Source: Ectocarpus siliculosus (taxonomy: Eukaryota > Sar > Phaeophyceae > Ectocarpales > Ectocarpaceae). From it: a stretch of 57,762 nucleotides of DNA. Every line of letters begins with the position of its first letter. Positions within the stretch are counted from its first letter, which is position 1. Under the pieces are notes generated by a model. That model did no database searches, was not told where the DNA came from, and worked only from the letters and a program-made list of their open reading frames with translations. Of this stretch, positions 12,578 through 24,322 are shown one piece after another. The stretch lies in assembly GCA_000310025.1 (NCBI GenBank), contig FN649727.1, positions 6,860,796-6,918,557 of the forward strand, given 5' to 3'. A program made the translations under genes and the position numbers.

Positions 12578-15500
12578 CTCTCTCCCTCTCTCCCTCCCTT
12601 TGTCCCGTCAACGCTTTGCCTTTGGGGGTCTTGTTCTTCTCTCTCGTGAAAACCAGGCTCCCACGATCGTCTTCGGCGCCGACGTGAACCACCCCGGCGC
12701 CGGGAACGTGTCCAAGCCGTCGATCGCCGCCGTCGTGGCCAGCATGGACCGATGGGTCTCGAGGCACGGGTCGTGCGTCGCGGTGCAGGAGCACCGGAAG
12801 GAGGTTATCCAGGTGAGACGGATGGGTGGGATAGGATGCGGGTGTAGAACAGGATCGTGTGGTCAAAATGGATGGGAGTGTACCGTAGTGCAGAGACACC
12901 GGAAGGGAGTTATCCAGGTGAGATGGAAGAGTGGGATGGGATGGGGTTGTGGAACGGGATGGTGTTGTCGAAACGGACGGGGTCCGGGAAGGTGGGGGTC
13001 AGATGGAAGGGTGGGATGGGATGGGATAGGGTTGTGGAACGGTGAAAGCACACCGGAAGGAGGTTACTTGTCCCCGTGAGATGGAAGATGGGAGTGTGGA
13101 ATGAGGTAGTGCAACGGGATGGTGTCGTCGAAATGGAAGGTTGTACCTTGCAAAGACACCGGAAGGAGGATAGTGGGGTTACCGTAGAGTGTGCAGGATG
13201 GGGCTGTGGAACGAAGAGTGTTGTCGGGATGGATGGGGGATGTACCTCGTGTAGAAACGTCGGAAGGAGGTTAGCCGGGTTGTCGTGGGGTGCGTGGAAA
13301 GGCTTCGTGTTGTGAGATGTGCGGGTGGGGCAGAATTTCGTTGTGCTGGAGACAAGGAAAGGAGAATATCCCGGTCAGATGGAACGATGGAATGTTATGG
13401 TTTTTTTTTGCGGGATGGGGTGGAGTTGTCGAATAGAAGTGAATTGGGATTTTTTGCGTGTAGAAGCACCGGAAGGTGGTTGTCCAGGTCAAAATATGGA
13501 GTGGGACGGGACGATGATGTTGTGGGATGGTCCTCAGATCGCATGAACGTCGGATTACCTTTTTATATCGCCGGATACACAAAGGGCTTTGGCGGTTATG
13601 TTCATGGCTACCATAACAATCGAATCAGGTAATAGCCCTTGCGGGGCGTTGTCAAGAAGTCGTTAGCCAACGAAACAAAACCCCAAGATATCGCAAGTCA
13701 CCAACCGCGATCCCCGGGCGTGTTGATGCCCCAACAAACCATGTCGTGCAGGACCTGGCGTCGATGGTGAAGAACCTGCTGATCTCGTTCTACCGCGTCA
13801 ACAACGCCAAGCCTGCCCGCATCATCTTCTTCCGCGACGGCGTTAGCGAGGGGCAGTTCCGGGAGGTCCTCCGCTACGAGGTGAGGAGATGTTGTTGTTG
13901 TTGTTGTTGTTGTTGTCGTTGCCGTGGTGGTTGTTGGTGAGAAGACTGTTGTTGTGTTCGCGCCTTTTCTGTAAATCTCTGATGTGTGCCGGAGTGAAGT
14001 TCGTGTGCTTTGTTCACCATGTCTCTTTGTGTGTGTTGGATTTGACGTTATTGCTGTGAAAAGTGCCGACCTGCTGAAGTTTCTGGTGCTGGTGCTCCTC
14101 TCGCTGTTGTTCGTGAAGAGTTTACCGGGTTTGATGCTTTTTGGCAATTATCGTCTCCTCTTTGCTTCGGTGGTGTGGTGTGCCGCCCGACCTTTGCTGT
14201 TTGTTCGGTTTTTCTGCGCAAAGAACGCCGTTCCTCCGTGGATATTTCTTTCGTTCGTTATGCCTCGTCCTCGTTAAGTCGACTGACGACGCCCTGAACG
14301 AATTTCTTGTTTTTCGGCGCAATCCAATGCCAATGCCAATGCCAATGCCGTTGTGATTCGCGACGACGACAAAGGTCCGAGCGATCGAGCAGGCGTGCGC
14401 GGCCTTGGAGGTGGGTTACCGTCCTACCATCACCTTCATCGTCGTACAGAAGCGCCACCACACCCGCCTCTTCCAGCCCAACAGGTGGGGTCAGTCAGAA
14501 CGACGGTCGAAAAACGAAAGCTCAGCCAGCGGCTGAGTGCAGCTGTAGGGAAGACACGAATCTGATCACCGAAACGCACTTGTAGGCGTTTTAGTTTTTA
14601 CGCGAGGGTGGTGCGTCGCTGTGGTAGGGCCAGTTAGGACAACCGTCAAAAAATCGAAGACGTAATAAGCGCTCGAGTTCAGCTGTAGGGAAGAAAACGG
14701 ACAAGACAGATGTACGATCACCGACACGTTTTGCGAAAGTGTGGAGGTGGAGGTGGAGGGTCGCCGTGGTTGCGACTGTGGCTACAATGTACAGCTTGCT
14801 GTCGCTGTCGTCGCCTGCTGTCAATCACTCGTATCGGGGGGTGCCCGGATATTGATTCGTTCTCGACATTGTTGTGTCCGTGGGTTTTTCTCCGTTGTGC
14901 AGGGCACATTTTGAGCCCCTCATTTTGACACAGCAGTCAGTCAGTCCCTGATACATTTAATGTATCTCTCTCTTGTCCTTCCTTGCACCCCCCAGTTGTA
15001 GTGAGGAACGATTGGCCACCGGCGATCGGTCCTTTAGGAACAGTGCTCCACCTCCTCGAGGATGCGTGGTCAATAGTCCAACCGCTATGGCATGCTAAAC
15101 ATGAAAGAGCACCCCCCCCTCCCCCCCCCCGTTTTTTTGCTTCCTCTTGCTGCAGGGATGACCAGGACAAGTCCGGCAACGTGTTCCCCGGGACCGTGGT
15201 GGAGACTGGCATCTGCCACCCCATGGAGTGGGACTTCTACCTCATGTCCCACGGAGGCCTGCAGGGAACCTCTCGCCCGGCCAAGTACCACGTGCTCTGG
15301 GACGGTGAGAAGAGCTGGCAGCGGCGGGCCGGCCGCGCTTCATGCATATTTTGTTTGTGTGCAGGACCCCCCCCCTCTGTCTAACTCTTCATTTGAGGGT
15401 GCCCCGCTGTAGTTAGCCTCCTTTATGTTTTGGTTTGGTTTGCTGGTTGGTGACCGCGGGCATAGTCCAAAATTCTAGCGCAAGGTGTCGCAAACATATG

Positions 15501-16848
15501 GTGCTTGACCTACGCTGCTCCCCGCCGCCAGCGATTTTATGAACTGTTGGGGACGATGACAGCACAGAACCGTCTGGCCAAAGGCTCGGTTTTGGAGAAA
15601 TCCTTTGGGTTTGCCGTGTTCATGTGTGGAGTTCCAGTGTTGCCCTTACTGCTGTGCGGCAAAGCGTCAAATAATATCATGTACATGACGTCGCTTCTTC
15701 TACCGAGGGCGACAGCTCGCGAAAGTTGGCCACCAACAGAACCGAGAGACAGGGCTTTCGCAGTAGCAACCGATCGGGATGGCGTCATAAACTTTCGAGT
15801 TGAGAGAATAATCACGGTGTAGTAGCTGCCCTCTTGATGACAGCAGTATTTGATCGACCGCTCTCCACTCGCGTGTATTCTGCTTACCGTACCGTACTGC
15901 CCCCCCGCCCCGCCCCCCTTTCCTCTACCGTGTCAAACTTTTTTTTTCGTTTTTCAGAGAACGCGTTCGACTCGGACTCTCTCCAGCTGCTGTGCTACCA
16001 GTGAGTCCAGTCGACGGGTAGTCGTTGTTTTAGCTTGGTGTAGCGGTGCGGTGTGTTGATATCGTCTCGAACCGAAACATGTACCTGGTGTAACGCTTTG
16101 GATTGTGTTGTTTTTGTGTTTCTTTGTCTTTTGAGTGTTTTCTGCAGCGCGGGTATGTCATGTTGTAGTTGTTGTTGTCCGTTCCAAATGTTTTACAGCC
16201 TTACTCGTTATTCTCCTTGGCGCACAACCGAGTTTTCTGTTCACGATGCCCCCTCTGGCTTGGTTCTAGTACACCACAGCAGTTTTGTTCGACACTCGGT
16301 TCCCCGACGCTTGCCTCGCTTTTCACACCGCCGTCCTCCCCCTCCTGCTCTCCTTCCCTTCCGCTCTGCTGCAGCCTGTGCTTCATGTACTGCCGGTGCA
16401 CCCGCAGCGTGTCCATCCCGCCGGCGGTGTACTACGCCCACCTGGTCGCTTTCCGCGCCCAGTTCTTCGTCAACGTGAGTGTGGCCATATGCGTAGACGA
16501 TCGATCGCGAAGTGATTTCGCCCCCCATTTGGTTTTCCATAATAATGCGGCGTAACATCTAGAGTGAAACGCCCAGCGGGCGTCTGCACACGCCTCCCAG
16601 GTGTTGCTATGTTTTTGTTTTGTGAAGACGTGCCAGGTGGTAATACCGGTGGATGTGATGCAGTGCCGAGCACAACCCCGCCAACTTTTTTTTTATTTTT
16701 ATTTTTCAACGAGCAGGTGGGAGACGACTCCTCCTCCGAGTCGTCCTCAGTCGTGCAAGGCAGGGACGGCGGCGCCAGGGAGATCGACTGGGCCCGCTGC
16801 TTCAGCTCGGTGCACCAGAGCCTGACCAACGTCATGTACTTCGTCTGA
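2528..16848 (+). CDS. AGO: Argonaute (AGO clade), complete, 21 exons, 962 aa
   Basis: Small-RNA-guided silencing endonuclease. Exons: 2528-2772, 4648-4726, 5048-5200, 5877-6134, 6343-6567, 7050-7190, 7456-7572, 7921-7992, 8578-8701, 9773-9876, 10232-10363, 10844-11022, 11507-11621, 11955-12080, 12657-12812, 13752-13880, 14375-14484, 15156-15304, 15958-16000, 16375-16474, 16717-16848. Every junction keeps phase and the sum is 2889 nt. Residues 1-75 are RGG/GRG-rich. N and L1 domains start near [14 protein letters not shown] (about 320-440) has [16 protein letters not shown] and IPMEVCQIAQGQ. MID has the 5'-phosphate pocket Y632, K636, Q648, K669, spaced as in human AGO2. PIWI carries the full tetrad D699 (FGADVNHP), E739 (HRKEVIQ), D771 ([10 protein letters not shown]) and H908 (YYAHLVAF), spaced 40/32/137 against 40/32/138 in AGO2. 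The protein ends NVMYFV, as usual for the family, so it should be slicer-competent. Intron 10 is GC-AG. This is the only Argonaute in the window. Confidence 0.96.
6196..6221. repeat. CT microsatellite, Argonaute intron 4
   Basis: A (CT)n tract upstream of exon 5, part of a pyrimidine-rich intron end. A similar long CT tract lies in intron 14 (about 12500-12600), and a TTGC/CTTG tetranucleotide run at about 8515-8550 lies in intron 8. Confidence 0.7.
8778..8950. repeat. Inverted repeat H1 in Argonaute intron 9
   Basis: The left arm (about 8778-8826) and right arm (about 8902-8950) are imperfect reverse complements. Matching blocks include CAGCGCTCGCTGCAA (left) against TTGCAGCGAGCGCTG (right), GTACCT against AGGTAC, and AAGCCGA against TCGGCTT. 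The loop is about 75 bp. It lies wholly inside intron 9, so the AGO pre-mRNA could fold it into a hairpin. It could be a MITE remnant. Confidence 0.75.
9038..9417. repeat. Long inverted repeat H2 in Argonaute intron 9
   Basis: An imperfect palindrome of about 380 bp. Outer arms 9038-9103 and 9354-9417 share, in reverse complement, GCCATTGGA, AATTGCAAACTATCGCCGCC and GCTTCCACAAATC, with few mismatches, mostly transitions. Inner arms also pair: GGTAGCTCTCT near 9288 with AGAGAGCTACC at 9146-9156, and CAGCTGCAAAATA near 9230 with TATTTTGGAGCTG near 9203. The centre is near 9225. The right arm has gained a (CT)n expansion (9313-9341). The transcript would form a stem of roughly 180 bp. Confidence 0.85.
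12792..13540. repeat. Decayed ~100-bp tandem array in Argonaute intron 15
   Basis: The block CACCGGAAGGAGGTTATCC, which is the last coding part of exon 15 and runs into its 5' splice site, recurs in degraded form at about 12897, 13051, 13157, 13257, 13350 and 13467 after the original at 12792. Each copy is followed by sequence like GGTGAGATGG or GGTCAGATGG and then a G-rich GGGATGGGATG stretch. Spacings are about 105, 154, 106, 100, 93 and 117 bp. The array therefore consists of duplicated exon end plus donor plus early intron. Confidence 0.85.
13889..13915. repeat. TTG trinucleotide microsatellite, Argonaute intron 16
   Basis: A GTT/TTG repeat begins only eight bases after the exon 16 donor (GTGAGG at 13881). 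It is intronic. Confidence 0.8.
14485..14770. repeat. Tandem duplication at the start of Argonaute intron 17
   Basis: Two diverged units of about 139 bp. Unit 1 starts at the exon 17 donor (GTGGGGTCAGTCAGAACGAC, 14485) and unit 2 at 14624 (GTAGGGCCAGTTAGGACAAC). Both then carry GTCGAAAAA/GTCAAAAAA, the shared block CAGCTGTAGGGAAGA (about 14540 and 14684), GATCACCGA/CACG, and end in a GAGGGT-G-CG-CG-TGTGG stretch. Intronic. Confidence 0.75.
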
Positions 16849-18699
16849 GCCCTCACCGTGACCGGCAGTCGTCTGGAAGCAAGGCGTACGTTTTGTTCTC
16901 GGATCGGGTGCACAGCAGCAGCTGCTGTCTTTGTGAGAGTAGGTCTGTTCGGAAGGTCCCCCTGAATGCGGCGTTGTTTTGAAACGGCCCGGGCTGCTGG
17001 AGACTCTGTTGTTGTCATATCGGTCGGTCCCCCCTGTGGAGTGAAGTTGACGGTACCGGACTGCTGTGGCCTGTTTGGTCCAATGTCGGGGTCAACCTGA
17101 TTTGTCTCTTCTGGTCTCTCGCTTGGTATCATGGGATCTGTTGCTGCCTGATCCAAGCGTTTATTCTCTCCGACTCTGACGCGCCGAGCAGTTGGTTGGT
17201 CGACGCGTTGGGGGCTGCTGAGATGCCGCTTGGTCTCGCAAGGAGAGAGCGGGCTTGGTTTTCTTGGCGTCCTTGCGTCCGGTGTGAGCAAGCGATTCAT
17301 GGAGTGTACTACAGCTGTAGGGTAGTGTCACCGTAGGTCATCTTGTACGATCGTAGATCATCTTGTATCACTCAGCCGGGGGAAACATGCAGCAATCAGC
17401 ACTACCGAGAGGAGGAATGGAGGACGGTCGTCACGCCTTGATCCGGATCTGATCCGTGAAAACGCTAGGGCCGTTCACCGGTCGCCGGAGCAATCTTTCG
17501 GCGGCGACCACCCCCTCTCCGTGTTTGTGCGTGTGCTGCCGATGTCTGTCTTGTTTGTTTAGGTTGATTCCGGCCCCGGCGGCTTTGAAATGTTTTTCTG
17601 CACTTGGGTTTCCCATAATCCTTTCATGTCTTCAGAGTGGTGGTGGCAAGACGGCTGAAAACGAACAGGCAGGCTAGACGACACGGTCTTGATGCCGCGG
17701 GTATATATCTATGTAGAAGGTAACCCTTTCTTGCTCGGGGTTTGTTATTTTTTCCTGATCCCGGTCTTCCGCGGATCTGAACACGAAACGACAGAGGTGG
17801 GAGGTTGCGCTGCAGTTGGGAGAGGGAGGTGTGCCACGATGTGTGTTGTAGTGTGTTTTGTCGATGTTGTTGTTGTTGTTCTTCTTCTTCTTCTTCTTCT
17901 TGTTCTTCTTGTTGGAGACAGAAGAGTGTGGTGCACGATGGTACTACAGCAGTGCGCGTTACGCGCAGGGTTTTAGGTCTCGGTCCAAGGTCAAGCCAGA
18001 ATCTCATTTTCTGCTTGACGTTATTCCGATTTTTCGGACGTAAGGTTCTGTCCGGCCTTCTTTCGCAAAAACCTCATGTGCCCCAGACATTCTTGGTGGG
18101 ACTGTGCCATGTTTGTGTAGAAACGACGGTGGGCTTTGGCATAAAATGATGTAGTGGCGGCGCCGAGTTATTGTTTTGTTCTTTTCTCTCGTGTCGTGTG
18201 ACTGGGCGTGTTATCATAGCCCACACGTGACTATTTAGAGAAAGTAAAGCCTGAGTGTGGACAGCAACAAGATTTGAAAACGTTTGTTCCGTGTGTACAT
18301 CGTGTTTTTTTGTTTCCAGCTTTCGTTTGTCCTTGTTTACTTTGGTTTTTGGTAGAAGACAGATGCATGAACACGACCGAGCTGTTAAAAAGGTATGATA
18401 TTTTTCACGGATTTTTTGGTCGGGTACGTATGTGCCCGTGTACCCTCCTCAGGTATTTTGCAAAGGCGACAAAGTACCACCCAAGCTTTGGGTAGAGTAT
18501 GTAAACCCCAACTTACGGTAGGGTACGATTGGCACACGACCCTGCCGGGTATCCTAACCGGCTGGTACCGGTCTTCCGGGTGTCCTCAACTATATGCACG
18601 GCAAGCAATGACTATCCTACGCCCTGAATACGTACAACCTTTGTAACTTGGAGGTTCCTCCTCTTCTCCGCCCTTGTCCATGTCTTTGGCGTCGTGCTC
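16849..18699. other. Convergent intergenic region, no gene seen
   Basis: This lies between the 3' end of Argonaute and the 3' end of the kinase gene. It must hold both 3' UTRs. I see a TTC/GTT microsatellite (about 17868-17900) and a short direct repeat of ATCATCTTGTA (about 17338-17370). The long minus-strand reading frame at 16470-17300 overlaps Argonaute exons antisense and has no recognisable features, so I do not call it. Confidence 0.6.
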
Positions 18700-18871
18700 T
18701 TAGAGCGCGTCCAAGAATTCCTCCCCGTCTTTCGGGGGCGACAGCCGCTTGCTACGCCGGACCGCTGCCGTCGCTCCTTGCTTCGAAGGCCGCGGTGCCG
18801 GCGGCACCTTCGCGGCTGACGCCTCTGTGGCCCCGCCTCGTCCTGCCCCCTTCCTGCGTTTACCCTTCCTG

Positions 18872-21800
18872 TCAGCGACACGCACCTCCACGTCCCGCTC
18901 CTCCTGCCGTGACGCGGCGGCGGTAGTGAATGTTCCGCGGGTCAAAGCGCCACCGGCGGCGGCGGTGGCCTGAGCCTTGGGTGTAACCGCGGCGCGTCCG
19001 CCTCTCGCCCTCCCTGCCTGCTGCTGCCCCGGCGCTCTCCATGGACTTGAGCACAGCGTCGAGCTTGTCGTAGTCGGGAGCCTCCTCGAACTCCATGCCG
19101 CGCACGGCCTTCATGTATTCAAGCATGCCCGCCGGGCATCCTCGGCATAGCGCTTCGAGCGTCGCGGACTTCTTAGCTGCGAGGCCGTCCTTGACGCTCG
19201 AAGACCCGCTCCAGGGCAGGGCTCTGTCACCCTCCTTGAGCATGGACACGATCACGTAGCCGAGAGACTCGAGGTCGTCGCACCTGCGCAGGGAAACGAG
19301 TCAATCAAGTGAAATATCAGCGAAGGCAGGCCGTCATCCGTACATCTTCCGTGCTGCAAAAACGCACACCGCAACTCGGGATACGGGCCAAAAGAGTGTA
19401 ACTCGGGCAGCAAAATAGGTACGTACGGCGTGCGAGACACCATTCATTGTGCAAGCACAAGAGGGGGTGGAAAAGAGCGGGCGGAAAATAGGGGGAAGAA
19501 AAACAAGAGCACGCGAGCGGTACACATCGACAAACTTGAGCCTCAACAAAACCAATTTCCCCGTCAGCCTTCTCCCCGATCCGCGAAGAAATCATTCCTG
19601 CTTCAAGCCTCGATGAATGGCGGTTGGAGCCTCCCCGCTGTCACTCTCACCTTCCAGCGCTGGCACCGCCATGACATTTGAGAGACAGGAACTCCGCGGT
19701 GCCCTGGATCTGTGCGCTTTGGCCTTGGGGTTTGATTCCGCCCCTCGGTGCGACATACCTGTCCAGCACAAATGCAACTGTGTTTTTTGTTTTATCACGC
19801 CCTCTCGGCTGAATCTGTCTTGCTGAGCGAATAACGGCGCCATCTGTTGAGATGCGGGTCGGACTAAGAAAAAACTGATTGCGCATGTACTGTGCCAGGA
19901 GAAACGAATGTGTAGCGGCGGTAGACCGATATTCCCACGGGAGCCTGGAGGTTTATAGAACCACAGGCAACTAAGTACGTTGAAGTGCGCAGAGGTGACT
20001 ACTCTGAGCATGGAGGGTGTGGATTGATAGGATCGAGGTTCCAGATGTGTCACCACCTCTCGATTCCAATCCGGATACCCGCATCGGACTCCTACATCCG
20101 ATGCCTACCTGGTGATTCTGATTACCACCAAGTGTGAGAAAGAGATCTGTGCCATTGCCACTGTGCCTGTGCGCCTAACTGCCACGATACGTGCCTAATG
20201 GTGAACTGCTGAGCTCGCTGACTAACGGAGTGGACATTGGATAGCGATTGCTTGCGGAGTCTTGCTGCGCTAACCTACCTGCTTTGCCTGATCGAACTCA
20301 CAGTAGAGGTAAGCCACATGGTCTGATGACATAGAAGAACATGAGAGAGTGCGTATCTCCGTAGACCAGTCATGAACAGACCGAGTGCCCAACCTTTGCT
20401 GCTACAAATGCCCAATATCGGCCGCGCCAGGACCGTATCGATGGCACGAGAACGGTTTGCTCTCACGAAGAGAAGAGGCAGGCTCCAATTTGTTTGGTGC
20501 ACACATCACACAACCAATGGGGTATTGATTTCTTCGACGTTTGTTTGTCCTGCCGCGACTAACCTGGTGCTGAGCCCGAAGTCGATCAGGAAGATCTTAT
20601 CCTCATCGGCAGAGCCCGGCACCCCGAACATGAAATTTTCTACGGTAGAAAGCGGCAGCAAGGTGGGGGGGGGGGCAACGAGGCGCAGTGTTGGGAGTGA
20701 TGCACTGCCGCTGGGTTCTCTCCGTGTCTCCTTCTTTCTGTCCCCCCACCATCAACTGCACCGCTGTTGAATGAGAATCCTATCCACGGTGCTGGAATGC
20801 CAACACAAGGGCATGCGCTCAAACCGACCAACTCCAGCAACGAAGGGCACCATGCGTGGTGCTCCGACCCAGGCCACCACACCCACGTGCCCCCGCACAG
20901 GTTCACGAAATATGCCACTTAGGTAAACGAAAGGCTAGTCCTGATGCATCGGTGATTTCAATTCCCACCATCTCTTTTATCTTCGTGTGGCTCGACCGTA
21001 GCAATAAAATCCTCTTCCAGTATGCCTACACAACCGCGCCACGCGCTACTCAGTTTCTAACCCCAAATAGCTGCCGTTACCCCCGCAAAACGCTCTTCCC
21101 ATGCTCAACGATCAAACTACGCGTGCATTCGAAGCCGCACAACTTTTCCACCACGGCCATATTGTAGACGCGCATGCTCTCCATGGTTCGTAGAATACCC
21201 CCATCAACAATATGCGCGACTCTCTCGCACCTGGCTTGACGTCGATGAACACCATCTGGCATTTCTCGTGAAGGGCGCGCAGGAGGGCCAGCATCTGTCT
21301 GGCGTAGCCAGTCTTGCGAGCCACCGACCAGCCTTTGCTTGTTTTTAGCGCCGCTTCCACGTCCAGACCAAGCCTGGTCATCACCAGGTAACGCAGGTTC
21401 TGGTCTTCGCCATAGCCGTTGCGTGGGATCTGTATCATGCAAGAATTTTTTTCGCAGAGGGGAATCAAATGCCAAGGACAAGCGCGACCGCGTGAAATCC
21501 CGGCAAGATCGAAAGGTTGTTGTACGTGAGAGAGAAGGCGGTCAAGCCCTCAACGAACGTAGAAAGCGCTGGTACAAGTCTATGTTTTACATTTATTCTC
21601 GCCTCGCCCGCTCTCTTCACCCCTCCTCACCCTCCGTCTTCCCACGACGGTCGCCACCTAACCCCCTATCCCTCACCCTTACCCGAGGCGCAACTGGACA
21701 TACATGTAGACCTCACTTATGTTGTATTCCTTACGAACGGCATGCATGCTCCACACACTCGACCATTGCCGTAAGAGGCGGAGAGAGATAGCACCAAAGC

Positions 21801-22720
21801 ACCCCTCCCCAGATCGACCTTTAAAGCTCGATTGCTTCACAACTAACTAAGGAAGCCTGTGGGAAGAGCCGGATAATTCTACGAAAAGCCCGAACAAGAT
21901 GTTTCTAAAACCACCATTTTGTTGTGTTGGCACGTTGGCACAATGAATCTTGGTTGTGGAGCAATCGAGCTTCAATCGAGTTTTCAAAATCAGTCTACAG
22001 AGGGGTTGCCGTCTCTTCACCTCTTACGGCAAGCCCACCACAACGACGACGACGACGATCTACAGCAGTTACTTTTGAAGGCCCGGAAGCATGCAAAGCT
22101 GCCGTTCTGTTGAAAAAATCTGGGAAATGTAAAAAACCGAATTCGCAGCGGCGGCGCTTCCGGTTTCCGCGTGGTAGTGGGTATGAATGCCATGTGTTGT
22201 GAGTGGCCGAAAACTCACACTTGAGCCTATGTATGTATGTAAAGCCACACGAAATCGTCGGTTGATTGATTGTCAACTCGAGGCCATCAGCACCTCTCGC
22301 ACGCGCCCTACTAGACTAGACTATACAAGAACCATAGAATATTCTGCATGATATTTAGCAGCTTGGTCTTTTACGGCTGGCCATGTGCGACAACAAACAA
22401 ACGTACAGTATTCCTGGGCGCACCTCAACGACCCCAACATGTTTGGCTAGAGAGGCCGTGTACAGCACGTGCTCGTAGTGGATCATATCCGCATGCTTCT
22501 CCTCTTCCGTCTTTCTCTTGTACGCATACCTCCCCTTCTTCGCGGCGAGAGGGAGGGCCACAGGAACAGGCGCGATCTTGGCAACAAATGGCCCATCTGC
22601 GCTTTGTCCCCGAGAGCCTGTGGCTTCTGCTTCGTACACCTCCGCACACCCTCCGGATCCCACTAGAGCCCCCAGCTTCCATTTCTTATTCAGTACGGTA
22701 CCGGTTAGAGGCGAAGCCAT
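18872..22720 (-). CDS. VRK/CK1-like serine/threonine protein kinase
   Basis: Five minus-strand exons with consistent phases: 22424-22720, 21231-21429, 20564-20639, 19651-19758, 18872-19283; 363 aa as read. G-loop VGSGGCAEVYEA (G21-V28), ATP lysine K48 (FVAKIAP), helix-C candidate E83. The catalytic loop is FIDVKPENFMF (D162, N167), the metal-binding motif IDFGLS (D185), and the activation segment GTAEFLSLKCHGGASAGRCDDLESLGY. CK1 and VRK kinases use -SRRDDLESLGY here in place of APE, which places the protein in that group; the VRK family acts in nuclear and cell-cycle phosphorylation (family knowledge). The HRD arginine is isoleucine (FID). The start ATG is followed directly by conserved sequence, so the N-terminus is secure. 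The C-terminus is not: a basic tail in another frame runs to a stop at 18700, and a one-base slip in the C4 run at 19027-19030 would join it. Confidence 0.88.
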
Positions 22721-22821
22721 AGTTTTCTGCTAATTTTCCAACCTCGTAACTCTGCGCGCCGAGAGATGGGACTGCCCAGCACACAGCAGAGCGGAGGGGA
22801 GGTTGCTGTTCGCACATTGAC

Positions 22822-22886
22822 ACAACGAATCCATCTCCATCTATCTATAGAAAAGAGTCAGAGACAGATTAGCAATGAATTCATAG
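22822..22886 (+). repeat. Dispersed 65-bp repeat, copy 1
   Basis: Reverse complement of 54671-54736. Shared blocks are GACAGATTAGCAATGAATTC, AAAAGAGTC and CCATCT. Some 32 kb separates the copies; both are intergenic. Confidence 0.85.
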
Positions 22887-24322
22887 CGTCAGCAAGTACA
22901 CCTGCATTAAGGAATAATAAAAGCACACACAGAAAGACTACCGATTCGAGATATACCCACAGTCGAACGGCATGTGGAGTCTTTTCAAGTGAGTGCCTGT
23001 ATGTCTACGATTTCCCAGACAGCATGTTGTATAGGGACAGCTCCCCTGCGGGTAACAGGCTCAACAAAACAGTTTTTCTTTTTTTTCAAGCTGGCTCGGC
23101 AAGGCCTTTTTCGTCCATCTCGATACAGGTCCTCTCCTGAACTTCAATCAATCAACGTAGTCAGCGGCATATTTGGCCTCCGCTGTGTTTTGCAACGAAT
23201 CAACAATGACAAAGTGGGGGGGGGGGCGCTGTTCCGTGTCGATGTCCATGCGATTCCCATACACAATGTTTGTCGATGACATCGACGGGACTGTCGGATA
23301 CTAAAGATTCGATCCGTTCCGCAGGTTCTTCGGGTTCCCGACTCGAGAATGTCAGGGAGTTCTTCTGGTGCGTTTCCATGCGCACCGAGACTAAACTATT
23401 CCAGATCGAGCGTGATGTTTCAATAGAAGCATTATGTTCGCCCCACCCTAAGTGTAGAGGGAAAAAATGTGCAGTGTGGCGTGCTCTTTGTTGCTGTTGT
23501 TTGGGGCTGGCAAATCAAACTTTTTCCATTGCTCCCCCTGTAGTGCGATACTTTCTGCGATCCCCCCTGCCTCCTTTGCGGCGGGCTCTTTGAGCTACTG
23601 CACACAACAGCAAGAGCAACCAACTGCGCTTGAGTGCCGTATAACAGGTGTGTGAAATGGTTCGCACCAAGGGCAACGTGGTGCTAAGCGCAGTGCGAGA
23701 TCAGATCGATTGCCTGAAGCGTTCTTCTCGGCAAAATGCCTGGGGTATTAAGGTGAGAAGAAATGCTTTGTAGACAAGAAAATGCCACGCGCCGGGCGTT
23801 CGTTTGGAAATACCTTTCTTTGTCCCTGAACAGAGCGAGTTTTCCTCGCCGCTGAGCATTCGTATGATGCCTACCTTCTTCTTGACTTCTTATGATCCAG
23901 TACAACGCACTCGTTTGGGCATAGCCAGTGTTCCTAAAGACGAGAGCATCGGATGCCTGCCGTTTGTACTCACATTTAAATTCCAAACTGAGCGATGTAG
24001 CTAAATAGACTTCAGCAGGAAGTACCAGTTGCTGTGCGTCGCGAAGACAAATACGAGTACACAAGCTGTACTGCCGTCGTGCACAACCGGAAACGTCCGT
24101 GCAACCTTGGAACCTGGCTACACGGCGGTATGCTGCCCACACTTTGACTGATGTTCGATTTTTGGTGATCAGCGGGGAAATGCTACCATTTCATAGAGAT
24201 CGTCATATTCCCATTCCGAAATGAAATGACTGTATGGGGGCATGTCCTACTCTATGCATATACTTTGGTGCTTAGACTGAGACACAAGCACGCGGGGCAC
24301 CTGCGTGTCTCTTTGTTAGTAG

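Noticed and set aside
12462-12899. Minus-strand frame with Arg/Glu repeats
   Set aside because: It translates the antisense of a CT microsatellite and Argonaute exon 15.
16470-17300. 276-codon minus-strand open frame over the Argonaute 3' end
   Set aside because: It runs antisense to Argonaute coding exons 20-21 and their intron, has no domain or motif, and its length is explained by GC-rich antisense sequence.
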